Assembly (NCBI RefSeq): GCF_902506205.1
Contig: NZ_LR732816.1
Coordinates: 2,926,993 to 2,990,992, forward strand
DNA length: 64,000 nt
Source of the DNA: Brevundimonas sp. G8
GTDB taxonomy: Bacteria > Pseudomonadota > Alphaproteobacteria > Caulobacterales > Caulobacteraceae
Direction of reading: 5' to 3'
Of the stretch, positions 36,070 through 47,430 are shown piece by piece. The notes beneath the pieces were generated by a model. It made no database searches, was not told where the DNA came from, and saw nothing but the letters and a program-made list of their open reading frames with translations. The translations under genes and the position numbers were made by a program. The number at the start of each line of letters is the position of its first letter. The stretch's first letter is position 1.

Positions 36070-38114
36070 TGCCCGTCGCCAAGGTCAACGGCGTAGAAAC
36101 CGAGTTCGAGCCCGGCATGACCGTGCTCCAGGTCGCCGAGCGCGCTGGACAAGAGATTCCGCGCTTCTGCTACCACGAACGCCTGTCCATCGCCGGCAAC
36201 TGCCGCATGTGCCTGGTCGAGGTAAAGCCCGGACCGCCGAAGCCGCAGGCGTCGTGCGCGCTTCCGGCCGCCGAAGGTCAGGAGATCTTCACCGACACGC
36301 CGATGGTCAAGAAGGCCCGCGAAGGGGTGATGGAGTTCCTGCTCATCAACCACCCGCTGGATTGCCCGATCTGCGACCAGGGCGGCGAGTGCGACCTGCA
36401 GGACCAGGCCATGGGCTATGGCCGTGACGGCTCTCGCTATGCCGAGAACAAGCGCGCGGTCGAAGAAAAGGTCATGGGTCCGACCATCAAGACCTTCATG
36501 ACGCGCTGCATCCAGTGCACGCGCTGCGTCCGCTTCATCACCGAAGTCGCCGGCGTGCCGGACATCGGCATGATCTCGCGGGGCGAGGACGCCGAGATCA
36601 CGACCTATCTGGAGAAGTCGGTCGCCTCGGAACTGTCGGGCAACGTCAACGACCTGTGCCCGGTCGGCGCCCTGACGCACCGTCCGTGGCAGTACCACTA
36701 TCGTCCGTGGGAACTGAAGAAGACCGAAACCATCGACGTGATGGACGCCCTGGGCTCGAACATCCGCGCCGACTTCCGCGGGTCCGAAGTGATGCGCGTC
36801 CTGCCGCGCGTGAACGAGGGCATCAACGAGGAGTGGCTGTCGGACAAGAGCCGCTATGTCGTCGACGGCCTGACTGCGCGTCGTCTGGACCGTCCGTGGA
36901 TCCGTGAGAACGGCAAGCTGCGCGCTGCGTCGTGGAACGAGGCGCTGGACGCCGTGGCCGCCAAGCTAAAGGCCGCCCCGGCCGACCGTATCGGCGTGAT
37001 CGCCGGCGACCTGCAGGACGCCGAGTCGATGAAGGCGACGCTGGACCTGTTCCGCGCGCTCGGCTCGAACAATACAGACTGCCGCCAGGACGGCGCCGCT
37101 CTGGGCTACGGCCCGCGTGAGGGCTGGCTGTTCAACACCGGCCTGGAAGGTATTGAAAAGGCTGACGCCATCCTGATCGTGGGTGTGAACCCGCGCATCG
37201 AGGCGCCGCTGCTGAACGCCCGTCTGCGCAAGAGCTGGATCAAGGGCGACGTCGAGATCGGCCTGATCGGCGAACAGGCCGATCTGACCTTCGACTACGC
37301 CTATCTGGGCGCCGGTTCGCAGACCCTGGGCAAGCTGCCCAAGTCGGCGATGGACTTCCTGACCAAGGCTGAGCGTCCGGCGATCATCGTCGGTTCCGGC
37401 GCGCTGAACGGGGAGGGCGGCCCGGCCGTTCTGAACGCCCTGGGCGCCTTGGCGAAAAAGGTCGGCGTCGTGACCGAAAGCTGGAACGGCTTCAACGTCC
37501 TGCACCACGCCGCATCGCGCGTCGCCGGTCTGGACATGGGCTTCGTGCCGGCTGAAGGCGGCCTGACGGTCGCCGAGATGTTGAAGCCGGACGCGCTGGA
37601 CGTGCTGTTCTTGCTGGGCGCCGACGAGGTCGATCCGACCGGCTCGAACGCCTTCCGCGTCTATCTGGGCAGCCACGGCGACCGTGGGGCGCACGGCGCG
37701 GACGTGATCCTACCGGGTGCGGCCTACACCGAGAAGGCCGGCCTGTATGTGAATACCGAAGGCCGGGTGCAGATGGCCGAACGTGTCGTCTTCCCCAAGG
37801 GCGAGGCCAAGGAAGACTGGGCCATCATCCGCGCCCTGTCGGCTCGCGTCGATCGGACCCTCCCTTACGACACGCTGGAGCAGCTGCGCGCCAAGCTGAT
37901 GGGCGATCATCCGACCTTCGGCCGGATCGACTATCTGCCGTCGCCGGCGTCGTTCGACGTGACGGCCCTCGGCGCCAAGGGCGATCTGGGCGACCGGGTG
38001 TTCACCTCGGCGATCACCGATCCCTATCTTTCCAATCCGATAGCGCGCGCCAGCGCGACGATGGCCGAGCTGTCCGCCCTGCGGATCGCCCCGGTCGCAA
38101 TGGCGGCGGAGTAA
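36069..38114 (+). CDS. nuoG: NADH-quinone oxidoreductase subunit G
   Basis: 681-residue 75-kDa subunit. The N-terminal 2Fe-2S ferredoxin domain shows CYHERLSIAGNCRMC (about 35-49), then the His-Cys cluster CDQGGECDLQDQ (about 105-116), a 4Fe-4S site CIQCTRC, and a molybdopterin-oxidoreductase-like C-terminal region without cofactor function. It starts on a TGATG overlap with the lipoprotein gene. Confidence 0.97.
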   Translation: MPVAKVNGVETEFEPGMTVLQVAERAGQEIPRFCYHERLSIAGNCRMCLVEVKPGPPKPQASCALPAAEGQEIFTDTPMVKKAREGVMEFLLINHPLDCPICDQGGECDLQDQAMGYGRDGSRYAENKRAVEEKVMGPTIKTFMTRCIQCTRCVRFITEVAGVPDIGMISRGEDAEITTYLEKSVASELSGNVNDLCPVGALTHRPWQYHYRPWELKKTETIDVMDALGSNIRADFRGSEVMRVLPRVNEGINEEWLSDKSRYVVDGLTARRLDRPWIRENGKLRAASWNEALDAVAAKLKAAPADRIGVIAGDLQDAESMKATLDLFRALGSNNTDCRQDGAALGYGPREGWLFNTGLEGIEKADAILIVGVNPRIEAPLLNARLRKSWIKGDVEIGLIGEQADLTFDYAYLGAGSQTLGKLPKSAMDFLTKAERPAIIVGSGALNGEGGPAVLNALGALAKKVGVVTESWNGFNVLHHAASRVAGLDMGFVPAEGGLTVAEMLKPDALDVLFLLGADEVDPTGSNAFRVYLGSHGDRGAHGADVILPGAAYTEKAGLYVNTEGRVQMAERVVFPKGEAKEDWAIIRALSARVDRTLPYDTLEQLRAKLMGDHPTFGRIDYLPSPASFDVTALGAKGDLGDRVFTSAITDPYLSNPIARASATMAELSALRIAPVAMAAE

Positions 38115-38117
38115 GCC

Positions 38118-39191
38118 ATGGACCCCGTTTCCTTCTGGGCCACGCCTCTGGGCTGGACGCTGATCACCGTCGGTCAGGTCCTGCTGATCACGGTCGGCGT
38201 GCTGATCGCCGTCGCCTTCCTGCTGCTGGCCGACCGCAAGGTCTGGGCGGGCGTGCAGATGCGTAAGGGCCCGAATGTCGTCGGTCCCTTCGGCCTGCTT
38301 CAGTCTTTTGCGGACATGATCAAGTTCGTGCTGAAGGAGGTCGTGATCCCGGCCGGCGCGGACAAGGCGGTCTTCATCATCGCCCCGATCATCACCGTGA
38401 TCCTGGCCTTCATGGCGTGGGCGGTCATTCCGTTCGCGCCCGGCTGGGTGGTGTCGGACCTGAACGTCGGCATCCTCTACATCTTCGCGGTCTCGTCGCT
38501 GGGCGTGTACGGCATCATCATGGGCGGCTGGGCTTCGAACTCGAAGTATCCGTTCCTGGGGTCGCTGCGGTCGGCGGCGCAGATGGTGTCGTATGAAGTC
38601 TCGCTGGGCCTGATCATCATCAATGTGATCCTGCTGGCCGGCACGATGAACCTGTCGGCCATCGTCGAGAGCCAGAAGGGCATGTTCTGGAACTGGTACG
38701 GCTTCGGCGGCGGCGCCGACACCTGGCCGCTGGTCGTGATCCTGTTCCCGATGTCGATCATCTTCTTCATCTCGGCCTTGGCCGAGACCAACCGCCCGCC
38801 GTTCGACCTGCCCGAGGCCGAGTCCGAACTGGTCGCCGGTTATCAGGTTGAATACAGCTCGACCCCGTACCTGCTGTTCATGATGGGCGAATACGTCAAC
38901 ATCGTCTTCATGTCGGCGATGATCAGCCTGCTGTTCTTCGGCGGCTGGAATCCCGGCGTTCCGCAGGCCTGGATGGACAATCTGCCGGCGTGGATCGCCT
39001 ATACGATCTATCTGCTGACCTTCATGGCCAAGACCGTGTTCTGGTTCGTCTGCATCTCGATGGTGAAGGCCTTCGTGCCGCGCTATCGTTATGACCAACT
39101 GATGCGCCTGGGCTGGAAGATCTTCCTGCCGACCTCGCTGGTGGCGGTCGTGATCGTCTCGGCGTGGCGCGTGTTCGTGGTGGGATCGTGA
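38118..39191 (+). CDS. nuoH: NADH-quinone oxidoreductase subunit H
   Basis: 357-residue membrane subunit with about eight segments that forms the quinone tunnel entry with NuoB and NuoD. Diagnostic stretches are [20 protein letters not shown] (about 36-55) and [20 protein letters not shown] (about 222-241). It starts three bases after nuoG and overlaps the next small gene. Confidence 0.97.
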   Translation: MDPVSFWATPLGWTLITVGQVLLITVGVLIAVAFLLLADRKVWAGVQMRKGPNVVGPFGLLQSFADMIKFVLKEVVIPAGADKAVFIIAPIITVILAFMAWAVIPFAPGWVVSDLNVGILYIFAVSSLGVYGIIMGGWASNSKYPFLGSLRSAAQMVSYEVSLGLIIINVILLAGTMNLSAIVESQKGMFWNWYGFGGGADTWPLVVILFPMSIIFFISALAETNRPPFDLPEAESELVAGYQVEYSSTPYLLFMMGEYVNIVFMSAMISLLFFGGWNPGVPQAWMDNLPAWIAYTIYLLTFMAKTVFWFVCISMVKAFVPRYRYDQLMRLGWKIFLPTSLVAVVIVSAWRVFVVGS

Positions 39192-39382
39192 TGAAGGGTC
39201 TTGTCATCGCCTTCGGCATGCTGACCCTGACGGCCGCCTGCGCGCCCGACAATACGCGCATGCCCGAGTCGAGTTATCAGTGGCAGCAACGCCAGGACCG
39301 CATCGAACAGGACTGGCGCGCCAGCCAGACCGCTCCCCAGACCGCCCCCAAGACGACGCCCGCCCCCAAGGATAAGCCCTGA
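39191..39382 (+). CDS. Very small predicted lipoprotein inside the nuo operon
   Basis: 63 residues: signal [17 protein letters not shown] with lipobox TAAC, then a Gln/Arg-rich helix-like stretch ([14 protein letters not shown]) and a Pro/Thr/Lys-rich tail with [17 protein letters not shown]. Start and stop both overlap nuo genes (TGATG at each end), so it is translated with nuoH and nuoI. It is the third non-core gene in the operon. Function unknown. Confidence 0.7.
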   Translation: MKGLVIAFGMLTLTAACAPDNTRMPESSYQWQQRQDRIEQDWRASQTAPQTAPKTTPAPKDKP

Positions 39383-39873
39383 TGTTCACCCGTATCGTCC
39401 AGGCGACCAAGGGCGCGATGATGCTGGACGTCATCGGCGCCATCGGACTGTCGCTGAAATATATGGCGCGGCCCAAGATGACCGTGAACTATCCGTTTGA
39501 GCGGAACCCGCAGTCGCCGCGCTTCCGGGGGGAACACGTGCTGCGCCGCTATGCGAACGGCGAGGAACGCTGCATCGCCTGCAAACTGTGCGAAGCCATC
39601 TGCCCGGCTCAGGCCATCACCATCGAGGCCGAACCGCGCGCCGACGGCAGCCGCCGTACCACGCGCTACGACATCGACATGGTCAAATGCATCTACTGCG
39701 GCCTGTGCCAGGAGGCCTGCCCGGTGGACGCCATCGTGGAAGGCCCCAACTCCGAATTCGCCGTCGAGACGCGCGAGGAGCTGCTCTACGACAAGCAACG
39801 CCTGCTCGATAACGGCGACCGCTGGGAACGGCAGATCGCCAAGAATCTGGAACTCGACGCGCCTTACCGCTAA
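39382..39873 (+). CDS. nuoI: NADH-quinone oxidoreductase subunit I
   Basis: 163-residue ferredoxin-like subunit with two 4Fe-4S clusters (N6a, N6b): [12 protein letters not shown] (about 64-75) and [12 protein letters not shown] (about 103-114). It relays electrons from NuoG to NuoB. Confidence 0.97.
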   Translation: MFTRIVQATKGAMMLDVIGAIGLSLKYMARPKMTVNYPFERNPQSPRFRGEHVLRRYANGEERCIACKLCEAICPAQAITIEAEPRADGSRRTTRYDIDMVKCIYCGLCQEACPVDAIVEGPNSEFAVETREELLYDKQRLLDNGDRWERQIAKNLELDAPYR

Positions 39874-39945
39874 GGCGCTCACGCAAACGGGCTGGCGATT
39901 CCTTCCTGAGGGTCGCGGCCGATACGAAAGGGGCTTCGTCCCGAC

Positions 39946-40572
39946 ATGCTGCAAGGCATAGCCTTCTATCTGCTGGCGGCGGTCGCCACGGTTTCCGGCC
40001 TTCTGGTCGTGACCGCGCGCAACCCCGTGCACAGCGTGCTGTGGTTGATCCTGGCCTTCTTCTCGTCGGCCGGTCTGTTCGTCCTGCTGGGCGCCGAGTT
40101 CCTGGCGATGCTGCTGGTCGTCGTCTACGTCGGCGCGGTCGCGGTGCTGTTCCTGTTCGTCGTCATGATGCTGGACGTGGACTTCCTGAAGCTGCGCGAA
40201 GGTTACGCGCGCTATCTGCCGCTGGGGGCGATCATCGCCGCCGTGCTGCTGGTGGAAATGATCATCGTCTCGGTCGCCGTGGTCCAGGGCGGGGCGGCGG
40301 CGGGCCTGCCGGGGCCGGGCGCGCCGGACGCCAGCGTCACCAATGTCGAGGCCATCGGTCGCGTGCTCTACACGGACTACGTCTACTTCTTCCAGGCGGC
40401 CGGGATCGTGCTGCTGATCGCGATGATCGGCGCCATCACCCTGACGCTGCGCCACAAGCCGCATATCAAACGCCAGAACCCCGGCGATCAGGTCAACCGC
40501 GACCGTCGCAAGTCGGTCGAGATCAAGCCTGCTGCGACGGGCGAGGGCGTCAGCGCCGAGGAGCTTCTCTGA
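39946..40572 (+). CDS. nuoJ: NADH-quinone oxidoreductase subunit J
   Basis: 208-residue membrane subunit with five hydrophobic segments. The segment [20 protein letters not shown] (about 61-80), including the pi-bulge helix TM3, identifies the family. The C-terminus is a basic tail. A 72-base gap, the longest in the operon, precedes it; I see no terminator there. Confidence 0.95.
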   Translation: MLQGIAFYLLAAVATVSGLLVVTARNPVHSVLWLILAFFSSAGLFVLLGAEFLAMLLVVVYVGAVAVLFLFVVMMLDVDFLKLREGYARYLPLGAIIAAVLLVEMIIVSVAVVQGGAAAGLPGPGAPDASVTNVEAIGRVLYTDYVYFFQAAGIVLLIAMIGAITLTLRHKPHIKRQNPGDQVNRDRRKSVEIKPAATGEGVSAEELL

Positions 40573-40880
40573 TGGAAATCGGACTGACCCACTATCTGAC
40601 GGTCGCCGCGATCCTGTTCACCATTGGTGTGTTCGGCATCTTCGTGAACCGCAAGAACGTCATCATCATCCTGATGTCGATCGAGCTGATCCTGCTGGCG
40701 GTGAACATCAACTTCGTCGCCTTCTCGACCTATCTGAACGACATCAGCGGGCAGATCATGGCCATGTTCGTCCTGACCGTCGCCGCGGCCGAAGCCGCCG
40801 TCGGCCTGGCCATCCTAGTGACCTTCTTCCGTAACCGCGGCGACATCGCCGTCGACGACGCCTCCGTGATGAAGGGTTGA
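40572..40880 (+). CDS. nuoK: NADH-quinone oxidoreductase subunit K
   Basis: 102-residue membrane subunit with three segments. Conserved acidic residues lie in [16 protein letters not shown] (about 37-52) and [13 protein letters not shown] (about 71-83), both part of the proton path. It starts on a TGATG overlap with nuoJ. Confidence 0.96.
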   Translation: MEIGLTHYLTVAAILFTIGVFGIFVNRKNVIIILMSIELILLAVNINFVAFSTYLNDISGQIMAMFVLTVAAAEAAVGLAILVTFFRNRGDIAVDDASVMKG

Positions 40881-40882
40881 GC

Positions 40883-42961
40883 GTGACTTTCCATACCCTC
40901 GTCATTCTCGGGATCTTCGCCCCGCTGCTGGGCGCGGCCATCGTCGGCTTCTTCGGTCGTCGGCTTGGCAACATCCCGTCGCAGGCCGTCACGACGGGCC
41001 TGCTGTTCTTCTCGTGCGCCGTCGCCTGGACAGTGTTCGGGCAATGGACCTGGGGCCATCTGGAGCCCTTCACCATTCGCCTGGCGCCCTTCATCAATGT
41101 GGGCGACTTCCAGTCGGCCTGGTCGATCCGCATCGACGCCCTGTCGGCGACCATGCTGATTGTGGTCACCAGCGTCTCTTCGCTGGTCCACCTGTATTCC
41201 TGGGGCTACATGGCCGAGGACGACAGCCGGCCGCGCTTCTTCGCCTATCTGTCGCTGTTCACCTTCATGATGCTGGCGCTGGTGACGGCCGCCGACTTCA
41301 TGCAGATCTTCTTCGGCTGGGAAGGCGTGGGCCTGGCGTCTTATCTGCTGATCGGCTTCTGGTTCAAGAAACCGACGGCCAGCGCCGCCGCCATCAAGGC
41401 CTTTGTCGTCAACCGCGTCGGCGACTTCGGCTTCGTCCTGGGGATCATGACGATCTTCTGGATGTACGGCACGATCGAGTTCGCCGAACTGTTCCCGATG
41501 ATCGCCACCAAGGCGAACACGACGTGGGAGTTCCTGGGCGTCCAGTGGTCCGCGCTGGATCTGGCCGGCTTCCTGCTGTTCATCGGCGCCATGGGCAAGT
41601 CGGCCCAGTTCTTCCTGCACACCTGGCTGCCCGACGCGATGGAAGGGCCGACGCCTGTGTCGGCGCTGATCCACGCCGCCACCATGGTGACCGCCGGCGT
41701 CTACATGGTCTGCCTGCTGTCGCCGATCTATGAGTATGCGCCGGGCGCGTCGCAGATCATCGCCATCATCGGCGCGATCACGGCCCTGTTCGCCGCCACG
41801 GTCGGCCTGACGCAGAACGACATCAAGCGGGTCATCGCCTATTCGACCTGTTCGCAGCTGGGCTACATGTTCTTCGCGGCAGGCGTCGGCGCCTATCAGG
41901 CCGCCATGTTCCACCTGTTCACGCACGCCTTCTTCAAGGCCCTGCTGTTCCTGGGCGCCGGCTCGGTGATCCACGGCATGCACCACGAGCAGGATATGCG
42001 GAAGATGGGCGGACTGTGGAAGCTGCTGCCGGTCACCTATGCGGTGATGACCATCGGCACCATCGCCATCACCGGGCTGGGCATCCCCGGCGTCGGCGGC
42101 TTCGCCGGCTTCTACTCCAAAGACTCGATCATCGAGAGCGCCTACGCCTCGGCGGCCTCGGGTCATTCGGCCATCGGTCTGTTCGCCTTCTTCGTCGGCA
42201 TCATCGCCGCCGGTCTGACGGCCTACTATTCGTGGCGTTTGGTCTTCATGACCTTCCACAACAAGCCCGTGTGGAAGGAAGAGGGCGATGCGCATCATGC
42301 AGACGATCACGTTTCGCACGCCCAGTTGGAAACCCATTCCGAGCCGGTCACGGACGCTCACGCCCACGACGACCATGGCCATCATGGCCCGCTGAAGCCG
42401 CACGAGAGCCCGTGGGTCATGCTGGTTCCGCTGATCCTGCTGTCGGTCGGCGCCGTCGCCGCCGGCTTCGTCTTCGCGCCGCACTTCATCGGCCACCACG
42501 AGGGCGAGTTCTGGCGTGGAGCGATCTTCACCGGCGAACACAACCACGTCCTGCACGAGAGCCACGACGTTCCGACCTGGGTGAAGTGGTCGCCGCTGAT
42601 CCTGACGCTGACCGGAACGGCCTTCGCCTACTGGATCTACGTCGCTCGCGAGGGCATGGGCCGTCGCATGGCCGAGCGGAACGGCGTCATCTACCGCTTC
42701 CTCTACAACAAGTGGTATTTCGACGAGCTGTACGACTTCGTCTTCGTGCGCGGCTTCAAGGCCATCGGGGACTTCTTCTGGAAGATCTTCGACGTGAAGA
42801 TCATCGATGGTCTCGGTCCGAACGGCGCTGCCTGGGTGTCGCTGAAATCCGCCGCTCGACTGGCCAAGATCCAGTCAGGCTATGTCTATCATTATGCCTT
42901 CGTGATGCTGCTGGGGGTCGCCGGTCTGCTCACCTTCGCTATCCTCGCGTGGGGAGCCTGA
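40883..42961 (+). CDS. nuoL: NADH-quinone oxidoreductase subunit L
   Basis: 692-residue antiporter-like proton-pumping subunit. Conserved features are [18 protein letters not shown] (about 138-155), [20 protein letters not shown] (about 237-256) and the long lateral helix at the C-terminus. The loop at about 470-510 is unusually rich in histidine ([20 protein letters not shown]), which could bind a metal. GTG at 40883 is chosen because GAAGGG lies six bases ahead; an in-frame TTG is two codons upstream. Confidence 0.96.
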   Translation: MTFHTLVILGIFAPLLGAAIVGFFGRRLGNIPSQAVTTGLLFFSCAVAWTVFGQWTWGHLEPFTIRLAPFINVGDFQSAWSIRIDALSATMLIVVTSVSSLVHLYSWGYMAEDDSRPRFFAYLSLFTFMMLALVTAADFMQIFFGWEGVGLASYLLIGFWFKKPTASAAAIKAFVVNRVGDFGFVLGIMTIFWMYGTIEFAELFPMIATKANTTWEFLGVQWSALDLAGFLLFIGAMGKSAQFFLHTWLPDAMEGPTPVSALIHAATMVTAGVYMVCLLSPIYEYAPGASQIIAIIGAITALFAATVGLTQNDIKRVIAYSTCSQLGYMFFAAGVGAYQAAMFHLFTHAFFKALLFLGAGSVIHGMHHEQDMRKMGGLWKLLPVTYAVMTIGTIAITGLGIPGVGGFAGFYSKDSIIESAYASAASGHSAIGLFAFFVGIIAAGLTAYYSWRLVFMTFHNKPVWKEEGDAHHADDHVSHAQLETHSEPVTDAHAHDDHGHHGPLKPHESPWVMLVPLILLSVGAVAAGFVFAPHFIGHHEGEFWRGAIFTGEHNHVLHESHDVPTWVKWSPLILTLTGTAFAYWIYVAREGMGRRMAERNGVIYRFLYNKWYFDELYDFVFVRGFKAIGDFFWKIFDVKIIDGLGPNGAAWVSLKSAARLAKIQSGYVYHYAFVMLLGVAGLLTFAILAWGA

Positions 42962-42965
42962 TCTC

Positions 42966-44450
42966 GTGCCCTACATCCTGAGCCTCGTTACATTCCTGCC
43001 CCTGATCGGGGCCCTGGCGCTCTTCGTCGCCCGGCTGACCTTCAAGTCGGCCGACGCCGCCGCTCCGGCCGCGCGCTGGATCGCCCTGGTCACGACCCTG
43101 GTCACGCTGGCCGTGTCGGTCGGGTTGGTCGCCGGATTCGATCCGTCGAACACCGGCTATCAGTTCGTCGAGATGGTCCCGTGGTTCGCGGGCGCCAGCT
43201 ATCATCTGGGCGTCGACGGGATCTCGATCCTGTTCGTACTGCTGACCGCCTTCCTGATGCCGATCTGCATCCTGGCCAGCTGGAAGTCGATCGAGACGCG
43301 CGTCGTCGAATATATGATCGCCTTCCTGGTGCTGGAGACGCTGGTCATCGGCGTGTTCACGTCGCTGGACCTGTTCCTGTTCTATATCTTCTTCGAAGGC
43401 ACGCTGGTGCCGATGTTCCTGATCATCGGCATCTGGGGCGGGGCGAACCGGATCTACGCCGCCTACAAATTCTTCCTCTACACCCTGCTGGGGTCCGTCC
43501 TGATGTTGCTGGCCATGCTGTGGATGGCGCACGAGGCCGGCACCACCAGCATCCCCGAGCTGAAGCAATACGCCTTCGACCCGGCGGTTCAGCCTTTGCT
43601 CTGGCTGGCCTTCTTCGCCTCGTTTGCGGTCAAGATGCCGATGTGGCCGGTCCACACCTGGCTGCCCGACGCCCACGTCCAGGCGCCGACGGCGGGATCG
43701 GTCATCCTGGCCGGCATCCTGCTGAAACTGGGCGGATACGGCTTCATCCTATTCAACGTGCCGATGTTCCCGCAGGCGTCGGAGATGTTCCGCCCGCTGG
43801 TCTTCACCCTGTCGGTGATCGCCATCGTATATACCTCGCTGGTCGCCTGGCGTCAGACGGACATCAAGAAGCTGATCGCTTATTCGTCCGTCGCCCACAT
43901 GGGCTTCGTCACCCTGGGCATCTTCTCCGGAAATGACGTCGGCATGCAGGGCGCCATCTTCCAGATGATCAGCCACGGCCTGATCTCGGGCGCACTGTTC
44001 CTGTGCGTCGGCGTGGTCTACGACCGGATGCACACCCGCGAGATCGCCTTCTACGGCGGCCTGACGTCGCGGATGCCCTGGTATGCGGCCATCTTCCTGA
44101 TGTTCACCATGGCCAACGTCGGCCTGCCGGGCACCTCCGGCTTCGTCGGTGAAGTCCTGACCATGACGGGCGCCTATCAGGCCTCGACCTGGGCGGCTCT
44201 GGTTGCGGCCTCGGGCGTGATCTTCTCCGCTGTCTATGCCCTGACCCTGTACCGGGCGGTCATGTTCGGCGAGATCACCAATCCAAAGCTCGAGACCATC
44301 ACCGACATCGACAAGCGCGAACTGCTGCTGTTCGTGCCGTTGATCATCGGCACCATTTGGCTGGGGGTCCATCCGGCCTCCGTCCTCGATTACACCGGGC
44401 CCGCCGTCGAGGCCCTGACCAGCGCGTATCGCGCCGCGATCGGCGGGTGA
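42966..44450 (+). CDS. nuoM: NADH-quinone oxidoreductase subunit M
   Basis: 494-residue antiporter-like subunit with about fourteen membrane segments. [20 protein letters not shown] (about 139-158) carries the conserved Glu of TM5, and [20 protein letters not shown] (about 222-241) the conserved Lys. GTG start, five bases after nuoL. Confidence 0.96.
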   Translation: MPYILSLVTFLPLIGALALFVARLTFKSADAAAPAARWIALVTTLVTLAVSVGLVAGFDPSNTGYQFVEMVPWFAGASYHLGVDGISILFVLLTAFLMPICILASWKSIETRVVEYMIAFLVLETLVIGVFTSLDLFLFYIFFEGTLVPMFLIIGIWGGANRIYAAYKFFLYTLLGSVLMLLAMLWMAHEAGTTSIPELKQYAFDPAVQPLLWLAFFASFAVKMPMWPVHTWLPDAHVQAPTAGSVILAGILLKLGGYGFILFNVPMFPQASEMFRPLVFTLSVIAIVYTSLVAWRQTDIKKLIAYSSVAHMGFVTLGIFSGNDVGMQGAIFQMISHGLISGALFLCVGVVYDRMHTREIAFYGGLTSRMPWYAAIFLMFTMANVGLPGTSGFVGEVLTMTGAYQASTWAALVAASGVIFSAVYALTLYRAVMFGEITNPKLETITDIDKRELLLFVPLIIGTIWLGVHPASVLDYTGPAVEALTSAYRAAIGG

Positions 44451-44457
44451 GACCATA

Positions 44458-45900
44458 ATGCCTGATTTGTCCTCCGCCCTGCATCTCGCCGCCTCGGAAG
44501 TCACCCTCGCGGTCGGCGCCCTGGTCCTGCTGATGGTCGGCGCCTTCATCGGCGACAAGAGCGCCCGGCTGGTCTCGATCCTGTCGGTCCTGCTGCTGAT
44601 CGTCGCCGCCGTCATCTCCATCGTCGGCCCGTGGGGCGTCGCCTTCAACGGCGCCTATGTCGCCGATCCGCTGGCCATCTACGCCAAGAGCCTGATCTAT
44701 CTTTCGGCCGCCGTGGCGGTCGTGTTGGGCGACGGCTGGATGAAGCGCACGCGTATCGCCAAGTTCGAATACCCGGTCCTGATCGTGCTGGCCTCGGTCG
44801 GCATGGGAATGATGGCGTCCTCGGGCGACTTGATCTCGATGTATGTCGGCATCGAGCTGCACTCGCTGGCGCTCTATGTGCTGGCCGCCTTCCACCGCAA
44901 CGACGTCAAGGCGTCGGAAGCGGGCCTCAAGTATTTCGTTCTGGGTGCCCTGTCGTCTGGCCTGCTGCTCTACGGTTCCAGCCTGATCTACGGTTTCGCC
45001 GGGTCGATGCGGTTCGAGGACATCGCCGCCTTCGCCGCCGACAACCCCGGTCCCGGCCTGGTGTTCGGCCTGGTCTTCCTGATCTGCGGTCTGGCGTTCA
45101 AGGTTTCGGCCGCGCCGTTCCACATGTGGACGCCCGACGTCTATGAGGGCGCACCGACGCCTGTCGTGGCCCTGTTCGCCACGGCGCCCAAGGTCGCCGC
45201 CATGGTGCTGATCGCCCGCGCGCTGGAGCACGGCTTCGGCGACGCCCACGCCCAGTGGTCCCAGGTCCTGATCGCCATCTCCCTGATCAGCTTCGTCGTC
45301 GGTGCCTTCGGCGGCTTGGCGCAGAAGGACATCCAGCGCCTGCTGGCCTATTCGTCGATCGCCAATATCGGCTATGCGCTTCTGGGCATCGCGGCGGGCA
45401 CCGCCGAAGGTCTGCAGGCCATGCTGATGTTCATGACCCTGTATGTCATCGACCAACTGGGCTTCTTCGCCATCCTGCTCAGCCTGTCCAAGTCGGGCCG
45501 TCCGATCCGTCGAATCGCCGACCTCGCGGGTCTGAAGAAGGATCGTCCGTTGACGGCCGTGGCCCTGACCATCCTGTCGCTGTCGGTGCTGGGCATGCCG
45601 CCTTTCTCGGGCTTCTGGGGCAAGTATTATGTGTTCGGCGCCGCCGCCGATGCGGGCCTTTGGCCGGTCGCAGCCGCCGGTCTGGTCGCTTCGGTCGTCG
45701 CCGCCTTCTACTATCTGCGCATCCTCAAGCTGATGTGGTTCGATGCGCCCGTGGACGACATCGCGACGGATGCCGCGCCGGTCGAGGCCAAGTGGATCGG
45801 CTGGGCCTGCGCCGCCTTCGCCTTCCCGCTGGTGATCGTGGGTCTGACCTGGTTGGAGCCGCTGACCAAGGTTGCGAGCGCCGGCTTCGGGAACGGGTAG
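44458..45900 (+). CDS. nuoN: NADH-quinone oxidoreductase subunit N
   Basis: 480-residue third antiporter-like subunit, last of the fourteen. MYVGIELHSLALYVLAAF (about 129-146) and FKVSAAPFHMWTPDVYEGAP (about 215-234) are typical. birA begins within a few bases, so the transcript probably continues into cofactor genes. Confidence 0.96.
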   Translation: MPDLSSALHLAASEVTLAVGALVLLMVGAFIGDKSARLVSILSVLLLIVAAVISIVGPWGVAFNGAYVADPLAIYAKSLIYLSAAVAVVLGDGWMKRTRIAKFEYPVLIVLASVGMGMMASSGDLISMYVGIELHSLALYVLAAFHRNDVKASEAGLKYFVLGALSSGLLLYGSSLIYGFAGSMRFEDIAAFAADNPGPGLVFGLVFLICGLAFKVSAAPFHMWTPDVYEGAPTPVVALFATAPKVAAMVLIARALEHGFGDAHAQWSQVLIAISLISFVVGAFGGLAQKDIQRLLAYSSIANIGYALLGIAAGTAEGLQAMLMFMTLYVIDQLGFFAILLSLSKSGRPIRRIADLAGLKKDRPLTAVALTILSLSVLGMPPFSGFWGKYYVFGAAADAGLWPVAAAGLVASVVAAFYYLRILKLMWFDAPVDDIATDAAPVEAKWIGWACAAFAFPLVIVGLTWLEPLTKVASAGFGNG

Positions 45901-45904
45901 GGCG

Positions 45905-46654
45905 TTGTCGCCCGTCCCCCTGGTTATCCTCGACGAGATCGACTCGACCAACGCCGAGGCGCGCCGCCTCGCCGAGGCCGGGGAGGCGGGGCCGCGCTGG
46001 ATCGTGGCGCGGCGTCAGACCGCCGGTCGCGGGCGTCGCGGTCGCAAGTGGGAAAGCGATCAGGGCAACCTGGCCGCCACTTTGCTGGTCACCACGCCCA
46101 AGTCGGCGGCCGAGGCGGCTCAAGCCACCTTCGTGGCGGCCCTGGCCGTCGCCGACCTGCTGGACGTGTTCGTCTCGCCGGCCCTGGTGTCGATCAAATG
46201 GCCCAATGACGTTCTGCTGGACGGCGTGAAGGTCTCCGGCATCCTGGTCGAGTCCGGCGCTCACGCGAACGGTGATCTGTGGCTGGCGGTCGGCATCGGC
46301 GTGAACCTGGCCCATGCACCCGAAGGCACCGAACGCGGCGCGACCTCCATCGCCGCACGCCTGCGCGCCGACCTCGCCTATGTCCCGCCCATCGAGGCCG
46401 CCGCCGAAATCCTGGCCGAGACCTTCGCCGTCTGGTGGGGCCGCTGGCAGACGATGGGGTTCGAGCCGGTGCTGGACGCCTGGACCAGTCGCCTGACCGG
46501 GCTGAACGGCCCGTGCACCGCGCGTCTGGACAATGAGACTCTGGAAGGTCTGGCCGAGGGCGTCGAGCCGGACGGTGCGCTGCGCCTGCGTCTCGCTGAT
46601 GGTTCTGTTCGGCTGATCTCCGCTGGCGACGTCTTCTTCGGGAAAGCCGCTTGA
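45905..46654 (+). CDS. birA: Biotin--[acetyl-CoA-carboxylase] ligase
   Basis: 249-residue biotin protein ligase without an N-terminal DNA-binding domain, so an enzyme only. [16 protein letters not shown] at the start, the biotin loop GRGRRGRKW (about 41-49) and [10 protein letters not shown] (about 97-106) are diagnostic. It attaches biotin to the carboxyl-carrier protein. TTG 45905 is the likely start, since GGGTAGGGCG precedes it; an upstream TTG inside nuoN is less likely. It overlaps coaX by one base. Confidence 0.92.
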   Translation: MSPVPLVILDEIDSTNAEARRLAEAGEAGPRWIVARRQTAGRGRRGRKWESDQGNLAATLLVTTPKSAAEAAQATFVAALAVADLLDVFVSPALVSIKWPNDVLLDGVKVSGILVESGAHANGDLWLAVGIGVNLAHAPEGTERGATSIAARLRADLAYVPPIEAAAEILAETFAVWWGRWQTMGFEPVLDAWTSRLTGLNGPCTARLDNETLEGLAEGVEPDGALRLRLADGSVRLISAGDVFFGKAA

Positions 46655-47430
46655 TGCTGCTGGCCATCGAACAGGGCAACACCAATACGCTGTTCGCCGT
46701 TCACGACGGCTCGGACTGGATCGCCCAATGGCGCGCCGCGACCGAGGCTAGCCGCACGGCGGACGAATACGCCGTCTGGCTGAACCAGCTGATGGTGATG
46801 AAGGGGCTGGAGTTCGATGCCCTGAGCGGCTGCATCATCTCCAGCGTCGTGCCCCAGTCGATCTTCAACCTGCGTAACCTGGCGCGGCGTTATCTGAACA
46901 TCGAACCCCTGGTGATCGGCGAGAACGCTGAACTGGGCATCGAGGTGCGGATCGCCAAACCTAGCGAGGCGGGGGCCGACCGCTTGGTCAACGCTGTCGG
47001 GGCGTCGCTGATGTATCCTGGCGACCTGCTGTTGATCGACAGCGGCACGGCGACCACTTTTGACATCGTCTCCGGCGACGGCGCCTTCGAAGGCGGTCTG
47101 ATCGCGCCCGGCATCAATCTGTCGCTTCAGGCGCTGCACGAAGCGGCGGCCAAACTGCCCCGCATCGCCATCCAGAAGCCCGAACACGTCATCGGCAAGG
47201 GCACGGTCGAGGCCATGCAGTCCGGCGTCTTCTGGGGCTATATCTCGTTGATCGAAGGCCTGGTCCAGCGCATCAAGGCGGAGTGGGCGCGGCCCATGAC
47301 CGTCATCGGCACCGGCGGCGTCGCCAGCCTGTTCGAAGGCGCGACCGACAGCATCGATCACTTCGATCCCGATTTAACTATTCGCGGCCTCCTCGAAATC
47401 TGGCGTCGTAACGCCCATTTGACTGATTGA
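46654..47430 (+). CDS. coaX: Type III pantothenate kinase
   Basis: 258-residue ASKHA-fold kinase that phosphorylates pantothenate, the first step of coenzyme A synthesis. Motifs are EQGNTNT (phosphate 1, about 6-12), GADRLVNA (about 108-115) and DSGTATTFD (about 129-137). TGATG overlap with birA, and the next gene begins directly after its stop. Confidence 0.95.
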   Translation: MLLAIEQGNTNTLFAVHDGSDWIAQWRAATEASRTADEYAVWLNQLMVMKGLEFDALSGCIISSVVPQSIFNLRNLARRYLNIEPLVIGENAELGIEVRIAKPSEAGADRLVNAVGASLMYPGDLLLIDSGTATTFDIVSGDGAFEGGLIAPGINLSLQALHEAAAKLPRIAIQKPEHVIGKGTVEAMQSGVFWGYISLIEGLVQRIKAEWARPMTVIGTGGVASLFEGATDSIDHFDPDLTIRGLLEIWRRNAHLTD

